The notes under the pieces are model-generated. The model was not told the origin of the DNA, made no database searches, and saw nothing but the letters and a program-made list of their open reading frames with translations. Of a stretch of DNA of 64,000 nt, positions 9,101-16,900 are shown in pieces. The DNA lies in NCBI GenBank assembly GCA_045612105.1, contig JAZKYL010000113.1, forward strand, positions 248,001 to 312,000, given 5' to 3'. Position 1 is the first letter of the stretch; every line of letters starts with the position of its first letter. Source of the stretch: SVTX01 sp045612105 (lineage in GTDB: Bacteria; Bacillota; Clostridia; Oscillospirales; CAG-272). Both the position numbers and the translations under genes were made by a program.

Positions 9101-11053
9101 ATGGAGAAGGTGGGAGACACGCCCATCGGGGATATGTCCCTCGAACAGCTTGAGGCGGTCTATAATATGTACCGCATGGTATTGACCACGGTGCAGAATG
9201 CCAACAAGATATTCAAGGAGGGCAAGCTGGCTGATCTTACCGATGATGCTGCTGCTATGACCGCGGAGCTTCAGAGGATCAAGAAGCTTGCAGAGGAGAG
9301 GCTGAAGGCGGGGGATGACATTCGCAGCTTTGTATGGAACGAGCTGACACCTTATTACGCGTTCAACCGAATAGGCTGTGAGACGCTCATGAGCTACTAC
9401 CACGAGCTGATCCGCGGCCAGGACATTTATGCGCGAGATATTGAGGAAGCGCAGCAGTTTGCTGAGCAGACTCGAGAGAAGCACGGATACAACAAGTGGA
9501 AGCTTGATAAGGTACACAGCTTCAAGGACAAGGACGGAAGAGATTTCCGCTTGACGTTGCGGCACATGATGTCGATCTACGCTTACTCCAAGCGAGAGCA
9601 GGCATTTGACCACATGGAGAAGGGAGGCTTCTTCTTCAACAACAAGGAGACCTTCAGGAAGAAAGGTGGAGTGCTTAAGTTCATAGCCTCCAACGAGTCG
9701 GGATACAAGGTGGATGCTCGTATATTCGCTCAGATCAAGGGAGCATTGACCGCCGAGCAGATCGCTTACGTTGACGAGATGCAGGCTTACCTCACCCAGA
9801 TGGGAGAGAAGGGCAACGAGGTCACGAGAGTGATGTGGGGAATTGATATCTTCAAGGAGGCTGTATATTTCCCGCTGAAATCGAAGGAGGATTTCATATA
9901 CCAGGCTAACACTCCTGCGGAGACGTCGTCTCTTAAAAACGACGGCATGACCAAGGAGACAAAGCCTCACGCCAGCAATCCCATCGTGCTTGAGTCCTTC
10001 GACGAGGTCTGGGCGAACCACGTGGAGAAGATGAGCAAGTATCACGGGTTTGTTATTCCGATCGATAACTTGAATAAGTTGGTCAACTATGGAACGTGGA
10101 TGAGTGGGGAGAGTCAAACGGAACGGGTATTTTCTTCTAATAATGAAATAAGAACTGAGATTGGCGAAGAGGATAGGACTGCCGGCAAGATAGCTGCTGA
10201 TTTTATCGATGACGTTTCAAAAATGCAAGATAAAGTCAAGCGCTCCAAACGAAAGAAAAAAATCGGACTTCCTTCCTCTGCACATATCGAGAAAATTGAA
10301 GCCCTAATAAAAACTATAAACGAAGATTTTTCTGCTGATGGATACGAAGTTTGGATTGACGGAACAGCAGTAGATCATCTTATGAGAAGGCATGGAGAAA
10401 ATGGTGTTGCCGATCACTCTATGGCTTCAAGAGAAAGCAGAGAGCTTATACCGTGGGTGGTAAACAATCCGGACTCGGGCGAGTTAATTCGCAATACAGA
10501 CGGAACATTAGATTTATCCAATAGGTATTTTAATGCAGATGGATCGAAAGCACCGCAAATACGAATGGAAAAGCAAATAGACGGTGATACGGTATACGTT
10601 TCCGAATGTGTGCCTGATAGTATTAATAAAAGAATTTATATTACCAGTGCATACATAAAAAAAGGTAGTACCGATCAACTGTTGAACATAGCTCCTACAA
10701 GTGGAACTCCGCAACCTACGTCCGAAACGTCTTTTGATGGCAGTACTACCAATAGTAGTATATCACATCCTGGCGAAAATGTCAATAGGAATTTTTCGAC
10801 AAATTCAGAAATGGGCTCTCATTCGATCTCCACCATGCTCGAGGCGAGGTTTGGTCCGGGTGTCAACGAGTATCTCAACACCTTTATAAAAGACCTGAAC
10901 GGCGCAAAAGCGCAGAATGGCGGTGTTATGGGCGGAGTGTTCAACCTCCTCTCCAAGTTCAAAAAGACCTCTGTGGCGGCATCGCTTTCGGTCGTTGTTC
11001 AGCAGCCTACGGCGATCATCCGCGCGCTCAGCGAGATTGACGCGAGGTATTAA
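6146..11053 (+). CDS. Orphan fragment of a phage/ICE large polyvalent protein (protease-like plus nuclease-like modules)
   Basis: A 1635-residue open frame resembling the giant polyvalent proteins of Clostridia prophages and conjugative elements. In order: an alpha-helical N-terminal piece (1-110), a zinc-metalloprotease-like domain with AAHELTHF (HExxH, about 240), and an AT-rich module (about 412-650) with DIGRNVEIIRDGITHGF and YYAVRSMVQER. Then comes a long Lys/Glu/Arg coiled coil (650-900), a conserved helical backbone to about 1320, a second AT-rich module (about 1330-1550, DHLMRRHG, YITSAYIKKG) and a short tail. The modules look like the barnase/EndoU/colicin-like (PBECR) phage nuclease class, from memory only. 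No ribosome binding site precedes the ATG and the frame stops abruptly in a conserved stretch (VVQQPTAIIRAL). No capsid, integrase or transfer genes are nearby, so it is probably a truncated relic, although the frame is intact. Confidence 0.7.
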   Translation: MRFTSSARAKDVRLAVAKTSGDYSPQGQARLFSAMFDMGENGTRGLMKLIGEARGVDLGNLAQAYNALYQVGARGEHILKAKNPYISMLTPEQVGLAYTYGQMDGLLERGKNKNSSEVVEEAKPEFLDSEKVEKAQAEVDAAKRTDGKKKKGTVIYDGDRSKLSDMQKKSLDVLDKVAEALGVTFRIYESERVNGKFVYEKPDGVKTSANGWYDTKTGEIWLDINAGLNGEGTLIFTAAHELTHFIKQWSPAKFKIFADFLIEQYGERGISIDELVQRRIDKKKKNGEDIDPDVAYEEVIADSCETFLRDSNAAEKIAELHQKDASLAQKIKRFLSDMLKRLRELMNGMDPDSLEGKMVAEMTGSLEQLHKLWTDALADAGEAYSGAEGVVNSEGGVKEQARNAKNTNAQSNRTFSYNELVSKGDLYGVVVDKNQQLQMNGGVVDANWLVNEVKKGCQIKNTKGGPVYYAEAPDIGRNVEIIRDGITHGFNRPNDKRAGKSTPNAIINAKASLNIIELLRHSIEVNRSQRGANKDVPYTHVLMGVMEIENAAGQAEYYAVRSMVQERTNLNPLLVEVNILGKLSSVNAKKIGSPAAQAGKKTTAPAGGITYFTYSIADFLQDVKGEFDDTFSNDVYAHFNMQRHANDFSANLMYSDRDPDALTNREILANLLESEDMSPSEKGFLTKYKNKISQIEANEAEIASMETELKELRKAGKGDSSRAITLEGKIENRRKEIARDENMILNLESTKPIKELLKREKDAAYAEGMLAGQMGQGRRDAAKLRRAEEKLAEQKRKDGETLAEYRKRVVEREAEIKQKNREKLAEQREKARENLDAQAKRYQASRKAATEGRHKTAMRHKIADVVSELDRLLRKGTKERNVKIGLQDAVASALELFDMNSEKVERYNKAIADLDARIAAATDPVEIEALTALREKKVRNSERLADKLQVMKKAYEDIHNGRDGENYPSYYKAECEAIENRIAEVMEKVGDTPIGDMSLEQLEAVYNMYRMVLTTVQNANKIFKEGKLADLTDDAAAMTAELQRIKKLAEERLKAGDDIRSFVWNELTPYYAFNRIGCETLMSYYHELIRGQDIYARDIEEAQQFAEQTREKHGYNKWKLDKVHSFKDKDGRDFRLTLRHMMSIYAYSKREQAFDHMEKGGFFFNNKETFRKKGGVLKFIASNESGYKVDARIFAQIKGALTAEQIAYVDEMQAYLTQMGEKGNEVTRVMWGIDIFKEAVYFPLKSKEDFIYQANTPAETSSLKNDGMTKETKPHASNPIVLESFDEVWANHVEKMSKYHGFVIPIDNLNKLVNYGTWMSGESQTERVFSSNNEIRTEIGEEDRTAGKIAADFIDDVSKMQDKVKRSKRKKKIGLPSSAHIEKIEALIKTINEDFSADGYEVWIDGTAVDHLMRRHGENGVADHSMASRESRELIPWVVNNPDSGELIRNTDGTLDLSNRYFNADGSKAPQIRMEKQIDGDTVYVSECVPDSINKRIYITSAYIKKGSTDQLLNIAPTSGTPQPTSETSFDGSTTNSSISHPGENVNRNFSTNSEMGSHSISTMLEARFGPGVNEYLNTFIKDLNGAKAQNGGVMGGVFNLLSKFKKTSVAASLSVVVQQPTAIIRALSEIDARY

Positions 11054-11077
11054 CCGCTTTATGACCTCGAATATTAA

Positions 11078-11109
11078 CTCAAAACGAAAGCAAATTGTAT
11101 CGTTTTGAG
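11078..11109 (+). terminator. Intrinsic terminator after the polyvalent-protein fragment
   Basis: CTCAAAACGA / TCGTTTTGAG, a 10-bp stem with a 12-base loop followed by CCTTTTTAG. It separates the relic from the dUTPase gene. Confidence 0.75.
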
Positions 11110-11213
11110 CCTTTTTAGTTTATAGCGAGAAAATATATTGCTCATGTTAACCATTTCTTCATTTTTTTTTGATATAATAATTTAAATATTATGCAAAATT
11201 TGGAGAAATAATT

Positions 11214-11657
11214 ATGAAAACCAAAGTAGAGATCAAAAAACTTGACGAAAGAGCAATAATCCCCACCTACGGTACCGAGTTTTCGGCAGGTGCTGATATT
11301 TACGCGCTCCTTGACGAGCCCGTAACTATCGCTCCCGGCGAAACCAAGCTTATCCACACCGGACTTGCCATGGCTATTCCCGAAGGGCTTGTAGGGCTTA
11401 ATTTTGCCCGTAGCGGCATGGCTACCAAGCGCGGCTTGGCTCCTGCAAATAAAGTGGGCGTTATCGACAGCGACTATCGCGGTGAGGTTATGGTGGCGCT
11501 TCACAATCACGGAAAAGAGCCTCAGACCATCGAGCATGGCGACCGAGTTGCGCAAATGGTATTTGTACCTTATTATGCCGCTGAATTTGAGATTTGTGAC
11601 GAGTTGAGTGAGACTCTTCGCGGCGAGGGCGGCTTCGGTTCTACAGGAACCAAGTAA
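11214..11657 (+). CDS. dut: Deoxyuridine 5'-triphosphate nucleotidohydrolase (dUTPase)
   Basis: A 147-residue trimeric-type dUTPase that hydrolyses dUTP to dUMP and pyrophosphate, keeping uracil out of DNA and feeding dTMP synthesis. The five family motifs are visible: AGADIYALLDE (1), ARSGMATKRGL (2), GVIDSDYRGEVMV (3, with catalytic Asp), GDRVAQMVF (4) and GGFGSTG (5, P-loop-like). Length is typical. GGAG lies 8 bases before the ATG and a TATAAT is at 11173-11178. The upstream terminator and its own leader suggest a separate transcript. Cellular rather than phage origin is likely but not certain, given the phage-like fragment immediately upstream. Confidence 0.95.
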   Translation: MKTKVEIKKLDERAIIPTYGTEFSAGADIYALLDEPVTIAPGETKLIHTGLAMAIPEGLVGLNFARSGMATKRGLAPANKVGVIDSDYRGEVMVALHNHGKEPQTIEHGDRVAQMVFVPYYAAEFEICDELSETLRGEGGFGSTGTK

Positions 11658-11671
11658 TTTTCCCAAAAATA

Positions 11672-11700
11672 TTGACTTTTCAGCTTATAAGGTTTATAAT
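11672..11700 (+). promoter_or_regulatory. Sigma-A promoter of the G3E GTPase gene
   Basis: TTGACT (11672-11677), a 17-base spacer, then TATAAT (11695-11700), 42 bases before the ATG at 11743. It probably drives both G3E genes and possibly the acyltransferase. Confidence 0.8.
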
Positions 11701-11742
11701 TTAAGTGTTATTATATCAATTATCTTTAGAAAGGCAAATAAA

Positions 11743-13035
11743 ATGACAAAAATCGACATATTTTCGGGATTTCTCGGTGCGGGAAAGACTACCCTTATCA
11801 AAAAGCTTATAGAAGAAGCATATCACGGTGAAAAGCTGGTCCTTATCGAAAACGAATTCGGTGAGATTGGTATCGACGGCGGTTTCCTTGCCGAGGCAGG
11901 CATCAAGATCAACGAAATGAACTCGGGTTGTATCTGTTGCTCTCTTGTCGGTGACTTTGCTGTAGCGCTTAAGAAGGTTATCGATGAATACGCTCCCGAC
12001 CGCATCCTTATCGAGCCCTCAGGTGTTGGTAAACTCTCCGACGTTATCAAGGCGGTTGAGAACGCAGACACAGAGGGAGCTATCCTCAACGGCTTTACCA
12101 CCATCGTTGACGCAAACAAGTGCAAAATGCATATGAAGAACTTCGGTGAGTTCTTCAACGACCAGGTTGAAAATGCGGGATGTATCGTACTCAGCCACAC
12201 GGGCAATATTTCCGAGCAGAAGATCGCGGATTGCGTAGTGCTTCTAAAGGAGCATAATGCTACCGCTGTAATCGTTTCCACACCTTGGGATCAGCTCACG
12301 GGCGATCAGCTTCTTGAGGCTATGGAACGCAAGTCTACCCTTGAGGCAGAGATGAGCGAACTTGCCGAGGAGGCTCACGAGCATCATCACCACCATGGCG
12401 AGTGCTGCCACCACGATCACGATGAGGAACACGAGCATCATCACCACCACGGCGAGTGCTGCCACCTCGATCACGATGAGGAACACGAGCATCATCACCA
12501 CCACGGTGAGTGCTGTCACCACGATCACGATGAGGAACACGAGCATCATCACCACCACGGCGAGTGCTGCCACCACGATCACGATGAGGAGCATCACCAT
12601 CACCATCACCATCACGAATACGACGAGCACGGTAATTGCTCCTGCGGTCATCACCACGATGAGCATGAGCACCACCACGAATATGATGAGCACGGTAATT
12701 GCTCCTGCGGTCACCATCATCACGATCATCACCACCATCACCATCATGCCGACGAGGTCTTCGTAAGCTACGGCGCTGAGACCACCAAGAAGTTCAACGC
12801 TGACGCGCTTAAGGCGGCTCTTGAAAGCTTCACCGATGCTGAAAAGTACGGTATGATCCTTCGCGCGAAGGGTATCGTTGCCGCAGATGACGGCAGATGG
12901 ATCCACTTCGACTATATCCCCGGTGAGCCCGACGTACGTTTCGGCGGTGCAGGCGTTATCGGTCGACTCTGCGTTATCGGCTCTAAGCTTAACAAGGATG
13001 CCGTATCCAAGGCTATCGGAGTAGAGCTGGCATAA
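11743..13035 (+). CDS. G3E/COG0523 GTPase, CobW-type metallochaperone with His/Cys repeat tail
   Basis: A 430-residue CobW/COG0523 protein, the family of GTP-driven metal insertases and zinc chaperones. Residues 1-200 hold the GTPase: Walker A GFLGAGKTT (9-17), the metal-binding GCICC (about 62), and Walker B-like EPSGVGK (about 91). The guanine-recognition NKxD is replaced by LSHTGN, a variant seen in part of the family. Residues about 212-345 are an extraordinary metal-binding tail of four 18-residue His/Cys units followed by two Glu-Tyr-Asp-Glu-His-Gly-Asn-Cys-Ser-Cys units. A CobW C-terminal domain ends the protein (340-430). I chose ATG 11743, preceded by AGAAAGG. Zinc or nickel/cobalt storage and delivery is inferred; the metal cannot be told from sequence. 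Confidence 0.9.
   Translation: MTKIDIFSGFLGAGKTTLIKKLIEEAYHGEKLVLIENEFGEIGIDGGFLAEAGIKINEMNSGCICCSLVGDFAVALKKVIDEYAPDRILIEPSGVGKLSDVIKAVENADTEGAILNGFTTIVDANKCKMHMKNFGEFFNDQVENAGCIVLSHTGNISEQKIADCVVLLKEHNATAVIVSTPWDQLTGDQLLEAMERKSTLEAEMSELAEEAHEHHHHHGECCHHDHDEEHEHHHHHGECCHLDHDEEHEHHHHHGECCHHDHDEEHEHHHHHGECCHHDHDEEHHHHHHHHEYDEHGNCSCGHHHDEHEHHHEYDEHGNCSCGHHHHDHHHHHHHADEVFVSYGAETTKKFNADALKAALESFTDAEKYGMILRAKGIVAADDGRWIHFDYIPGEPDVRFGGAGVIGRLCVIGSKLNKDAVSKAIGVELA
12376..12591 (+). repeat. Four tandem 54-base units encoding a His/Cys metal-binding repeat
   Basis: Each unit encodes an 18-residue segment of the pattern His-Glu-His5-Gly-Glu-Cys-Cys-His-His-Asp-His-Asp-Glu-Glu. The third Cys-Cys-His position varies once (Leu for His). 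The copies are nearly identical in DNA, which suggests recent expansion and likely copy-number change between strains. Confidence 0.95.
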
Positions 13036-13063
13036 TTTATTGTTATACAGAAAGGTTTTTGAA

Positions 13064-14014
13064 ATGGCACAACCTACAATCCCCGTATATCTTTTTACCG
13101 GCTTTCTTGAAGGCGGTAAGACACACATAATTCAGGAGTCTATGGCAGACGAGCGCTTCAACACAGGAGAAAAGACCCTTATTATCCTCTGTGAAGAGGG
13201 AATCGAGGAGCTTGACGTATCCGAATTCAGCGGAAAGAACGTCTATCTTGCAACTCTTGACAGTGAAGCCGACGTTACCGCGGAGAAGCTTGAAGCCTGC
13301 CGCGACGGACACAAAATCGACCGTGTTATTATCGAGTATAACGGTATGTGGCAGTTGGCGAATCTTTATAACAATCTGCCCCGTGATTGGTTCATATTCC
13401 AGAATATGATGTTTGCGGACGCTAACACTTTCTTCACCTACAACCAGAATATGAGAAGTCTTATGGTAGACAAACTTATGTCCTGCGAGATGATCGTTCT
13501 GAACCGCACTCCCGATAATATTGACAAAGACGAGGTTCATAAGATCGTCCGCGGCATCTCCCGAAGAGCGACTATTACCTACGATTATCCCGACGGTCAC
13601 GTTGAATATGACGAGATCGAGGATCCCCTGCCTTTTGATATCGATGCAGACGTTATCGTAATTGAAGACGACGACTACGCGCTCTGGTACAGAGATCTCA
13701 GCGAGGAGATGGAGAAATACGACGGCAAAACCGTCAAGTTCAAGGGTGTAGTTGCAAGAGATATGAAGCTTGGCAAAGATGCTATCGTTATCGGCAGACA
13801 CGTTATGACCTGCTGTGTTGAGGATATCGCATACAGCGGTCTTGTCTGCAAGTTCAAGTCAGCGGTTGCGTATAAGAACTACGATTGGATCAACGTTCAG
13901 GGTAAGATCAAGATTGAGAAAAATAAGCTTTACGGCAGACCCGGTCCGGTTATCTATGCCGACAGCAGCGCATATACTGATAAACCAGAAAAGGAAGTAG
14001 CAACATTCTATTAA
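13064..14014 (+). CDS. G3E-like GTPase fused to a YcgQ/DUF1980-type domain
   Basis: A 316-residue protein. The N-terminal part keeps the COG0523 P-loop GFLEGGKT (residues 10-17) and an RVIIEYNGMW Walker B region, but lacks the CxCC metal motif and has VLNRTP in place of NKxD. The C-terminal third (about 220-316) resembles the beta-rich end of YcgQ/TIGR03943 proteins, with GKTVKFKGVV, GRHVMTCCVED and GRPGPVIYAD. Genes of the YcgQ/YcgR kind pair with G3E zinc chaperones in zinc-starved Bacillus, which supports a metal-homeostasis role. It begins 28 bases after the His-rich G3E gene with AGAAAGG upstream, so it is co-transcribed. Whether it hydrolyses GTP or acts as a partner or inhibitor is open. 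Confidence 0.75.
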   Translation: MAQPTIPVYLFTGFLEGGKTHIIQESMADERFNTGEKTLIILCEEGIEELDVSEFSGKNVYLATLDSEADVTAEKLEACRDGHKIDRVIIEYNGMWQLANLYNNLPRDWFIFQNMMFADANTFFTYNQNMRSLMVDKLMSCEMIVLNRTPDNIDKDEVHKIVRGISRRATITYDYPDGHVEYDEIEDPLPFDIDADVIVIEDDDYALWYRDLSEEMEKYDGKTVKFKGVVARDMKLGKDAIVIGRHVMTCCVEDIAYSGLVCKFKSAVAYKNYDWINVQGKIKIEKNKLYGRPGPVIYADSSAYTDKPEKEVATFY

Positions 14015-14039
14015 AACTTTTATCGAAAGGAGCAGAGAT

Positions 14040-15323
14040 ATGGAAAATACCAATGCTGTTCAAAATCCAATAGACTCCACCGTACTAACTAAAAATATAG
14101 ATAAGCCATTTACTCCCTCGATCGTCAAAGAAGAAAGGAATATGGGGGTTGAGCTTTTCCGTGTAGTCTCAATGATGATGGTTGTTTTGCTCCACGTCCT
14201 GGGACACGGTGGGGTCTACTCATATGCCGGCTCTCTTACCGATAACTATAAGGTTGCTTGGTTTTTAGAGACTCTCGCATACTGCTCCGTAAATTGCTAC
14301 GCTCTTATATCCGGTTTTGCTAACGTAAAATCAGGCTTCAAGTTCAGAAGAATAATATATCTTTGGCTTGAGGTAGTAACACTTAACGTCGGTCTTACCG
14401 TAGTAATGCACTTTTTTGTACCAACGGCAACCGTCACTGAAGATTATTGGCTCCGCGCCTTTTTCCCACTTACAAGACGTGCCTTCTGGTACTTCTGCGC
14501 TTATTTCTTTATGTTTCCTTTGATTCCCATACTAAATAAGGGAATACTTTCCTTAAAAAAATATCAGCATATAATTATATGTTTTATGCTTATGGCACCG
14601 GCCGTATTCCGTATCATAATGAAAAAAGATAACTACGTGCTTGGAAGCGGTTATTCCGCTCTTTGGCTCGTCTGTCTCTATATCATAGGAGCTTATTTCA
14701 GAATATACGGAGCACCAAAATGGGCAAAATGGTTCGTAACTCTCCCTGTTTTCTTCGGCACAACGTTCATAGCATGGTATTATAAAATACACATCGAAAT
14801 GATGCGAAAAGAAGGTATGGAATTCGCAGGAGAGGTCGTCACAAAAGATTCCGAGCTTTATACAAACAGAGGTATCCTTATCAGCTATATCTCACCTTGC
14901 ATGGTAATTATGGCGGTTTGCTTACTGTTGTTCTTTATGCAAATAAAAATAAAGCACAAGGTTCCAAAGGTAATAATATCTAATCTTGGAAAAGCTACCT
15001 TCGGTGTATTTATTCTTCACGTTGGCGCGGCATTCTGGTATTGGGACAGCTTTTGGAATCAGTTCCGCGCTTTCGGTAAAGCCCCCAATACCATCTGGGG
15101 AATGCTGTGGCGAGTTGCGGTCGCAATGCTGTTTATTTACCTTTCCGCATCAATAATTAGCCTTGCTCGAATATATTTATTTAAGCTTTTGAGAATTCAT
15201 AAAGGTGTCGACTTTTTAGCAGATCTCCCCACACGCATTTCAGAAAAAATAAGGATCCGAAAAGAAGCGAAAGCAGCGGAGACATTGGAAGCATCTGAAG
15301 AATCAACACAACCTACTGAATAG
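14040..15323 (+). CDS. Acyltransferase 3 family integral membrane protein
   Basis: A 427-residue multi-pass protein (about 10 hydrophobic helices between residues 35 and 390) of the acyltransferase 3/OatA/WecH superfamily. That family transfers acetyl or other acyl groups to extracytoplasmic sugars of peptidoglycan, polysaccharides or lipids. Helix 1 contains MGVELFRVVSMMMVVLLHV, the usual location of the essential histidine. The protein ends with a charged cytoplasmic tail rich in Lys/Glu. GAAAGGAG precedes the ATG and the gap to the G3E-like gene is only 25 bases, so it may share that transcript, though a functional link to metal handling is not evident. No SGNH domain is fused, so it is the membrane acyltransferase alone. 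Confidence 0.88.
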   Translation: MENTNAVQNPIDSTVLTKNIDKPFTPSIVKEERNMGVELFRVVSMMMVVLLHVLGHGGVYSYAGSLTDNYKVAWFLETLAYCSVNCYALISGFANVKSGFKFRRIIYLWLEVVTLNVGLTVVMHFFVPTATVTEDYWLRAFFPLTRRAFWYFCAYFFMFPLIPILNKGILSLKKYQHIIICFMLMAPAVFRIIMKKDNYVLGSGYSALWLVCLYIIGAYFRIYGAPKWAKWFVTLPVFFGTTFIAWYYKIHIEMMRKEGMEFAGEVVTKDSELYTNRGILISYISPCMVIMAVCLLLFFMQIKIKHKVPKVIISNLGKATFGVFILHVGAAFWYWDSFWNQFRAFGKAPNTIWGMLWRVAVAMLFIYLSASIISLARIYLFKLLRIHKGVDFLADLPTRISEKIRIRKEAKAAETLEASEESTQPTE

Positions 15324-15340
15324 TCTATTGTAACCCTAAT

Positions 15341-15380
15341 TCTCGCATTTTAGGAGTAAATCCCGCACTTTGGGGTGGAA
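15341..15380 (+). promoter_or_regulatory. Two adjacent imperfect 20-base direct repeats, candidate operator
   Basis: TCTCGCATTTTAGGAGTAAA is followed immediately by TCCCGCACTTTGGGGTGGAA, 13 of 20 positions identical and exactly two helical turns apart. They sit between the acyltransferase stop and the XRE regulator start, which suits a dimeric regulator binding one face of the DNA. Confidence 0.45.
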
Positions 15381-15437
15381 ATCTCTCTGACGGAATGGTA
15401 GAATTATTGCATAATAAACCGAAAAGGGAGGCATATT

Positions 15438-16760
15438 ATGGAAAAGAAAACGATAGGCAGATTCATATCGGTTCTCCGAAAAGCAAACGGAATGACCCAA
15501 AAGGAGCTTGGAGAAAAATTATTCGTTTCCGATAAAACCGTCAGTCGCTGGGAACGCGATGAATGTACACCCGAATTATCATTAATACCAGCTATTGCAG
15601 AAATATTTGGTATTACTACCGACGAACTTCTCAGAGGAGAGCGTAACAGTCTCGATTTTACCGATAACGTAGAGCGACAGAGGACAAAAAGTGATAAACA
15701 GTTTAAACTGATGCTTCACGACAATCAAAGGAAGTATAAAAACCTTACCTTAATATCTATAGGTATCACGATATTTGGATTAATTTCCGCAATGATCGCA
15801 AATCTCGCGTTTTCAGAGGGATTGATAGCATTTTGTCTTGCCTGCGCCTTTTGCGTCGCAAGTGAAATATGCCAGATATGCTTTGCGATCAACACTCGAA
15901 TATTGTTAGATGAAGACGACGATAGCAACAATGATAAGATAAGCGAGGTAAACACTAACACAGTAAAAACTGCAATTACGGTAACATTCATAAACATCTC
16001 ACTGTTTGCCTTATGTCTGCCCCTTGTAACATTAATAGACGGAGCCAATTTTGGGTTGAACTTTGAATCGTGGATCGGATTGGGCTTATTGTTTGCTTTG
16101 ATAGTCCTTGTAGCAGCATATATTATTTATGTGCTTTTCATTCGCAAGTATCTCTGCAATCGCGGATTGATCGTCATAAATGAAAATAATAAAGAAAAAT
16201 TCGCATATAATAATAAGCTTTTGAAAAAAGTTATTGTAATATCAGTCAGTATCGCCGTTTTAATTGTTATTTTGATAGTATCTTTTAACAATTTCGATAC
16301 AGAGCTTTTCATTGAAAAATTGGAATTCGATAACTGTACAGATTTTAAGAAATTTATGGAAAGCGACTATGATCGCTGGCTTAAGGAAGGCTACAGTTAT
16401 TATTACGACGACAATGGAAATATAACTATTCAAATTCCCATATATCCCGAATTTGACGATTCCGATGGTAAAACCGAAACGGAAGATGCATACTATCCGG
16501 AAAGGGAATTGGGCATTATAAAAAATGCAAATGAAGAAGTGATATGCGAGTATTATTACAATCCCAGTCTGTATAGTGAGATAGTTTTTTCATCAACGTC
16601 TGAAGACAAGATGCCTGTTACCGTAATAACAATGCAAGCGTATTACAATGCAAGAAGTTGGGTTTATGATATAGAATTTATACTGCATTTCTTGTTAGTT
16701 GCCGATTTTGTCGTTGCAGCGTGCATATATTTTCTAAAAACAAGGAAAAAGAAATCTTAA
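15438..16760 (+). CDS. XRE-family helix-turn-helix regulator with membrane domain
   Basis: A 440-residue protein. Residues 5-62 are a Cro/CI helix-turn-helix (MTQKELGEKLFVSDKTVSRWER, then TTDELLRGE). After a linker come about six hydrophobic segments in pairs (about 100-145, 175-230, 265-285). An acidic extracytoplasmic domain (about 290-405) and a last helix (about 415-435) ending KTRKKKS complete it. The layout suggests a one-component membrane sensor whose outer domain reports a cell-envelope signal to DNA. AAGGGAGG lies before the ATG, and two 20-base direct repeats upstream could be its own operator. It is followed by a strong terminator. The ligand and targets are unknown. Confidence 0.85.
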   Translation: MEKKTIGRFISVLRKANGMTQKELGEKLFVSDKTVSRWERDECTPELSLIPAIAEIFGITTDELLRGERNSLDFTDNVERQRTKSDKQFKLMLHDNQRKYKNLTLISIGITIFGLISAMIANLAFSEGLIAFCLACAFCVASEICQICFAINTRILLDEDDDSNNDKISEVNTNTVKTAITVTFINISLFALCLPLVTLIDGANFGLNFESWIGLGLLFALIVLVAAYIIYVLFIRKYLCNRGLIVINENNKEKFAYNNKLLKKVIVISVSIAVLIVILIVSFNNFDTELFIEKLEFDNCTDFKKFMESDYDRWLKEGYSYYYDDNGNITIQIPIYPEFDDSDGKTETEDAYYPERELGIIKNANEEVICEYYYNPSLYSEIVFSSTSEDKMPVTVITMQAYYNARSWVYDIEFILHFLLVADFVVAACIYFLKTRKKKS

Positions 16761-16764
16761 ACAG

Positions 16765-16803
16765 AAACAAGACCGTAGCTAACAAGCACGGTCTTGTTTT
16801 TTC
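16765..16803 (+). terminator. Intrinsic terminator after the XRE regulator
   Basis: Perfect 12-bp stem AAACAAGACCGT / ACGGTCTTGTTT with an 11-base loop and a T-run continuing to 16802. Confidence 0.92.
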
Positions 16804-16900
16804 AATATATCAAAATACTGTAACAATCGCCCCAATTCGACATAAAATGGTATTGAGGAAAGCAGTTACTCTTTCCAAAAAACATATAGGGGGAAATTAT

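Noticed and set aside
8177..10117. 646-codon open frame on the minus strand inside the giant phage-like gene
   Set aside because: It is the mirror of a GAG/CTT-rich coding strand, has no ribosome binding site or recognisable domain, and the plus frame shows coherent protein motifs throughout.
11142..11666. 174-codon minus-strand frame opposite dut
   Set aside because: dut has all five catalytic motifs on the plus strand; the minus frame has none of its own.
12244..13128. 294-codon minus-strand frame full of Val/Met repeats
   Set aside because: It is the antisense of the His/Cys repeats of the G3E gene; the repeat explains the open frame.
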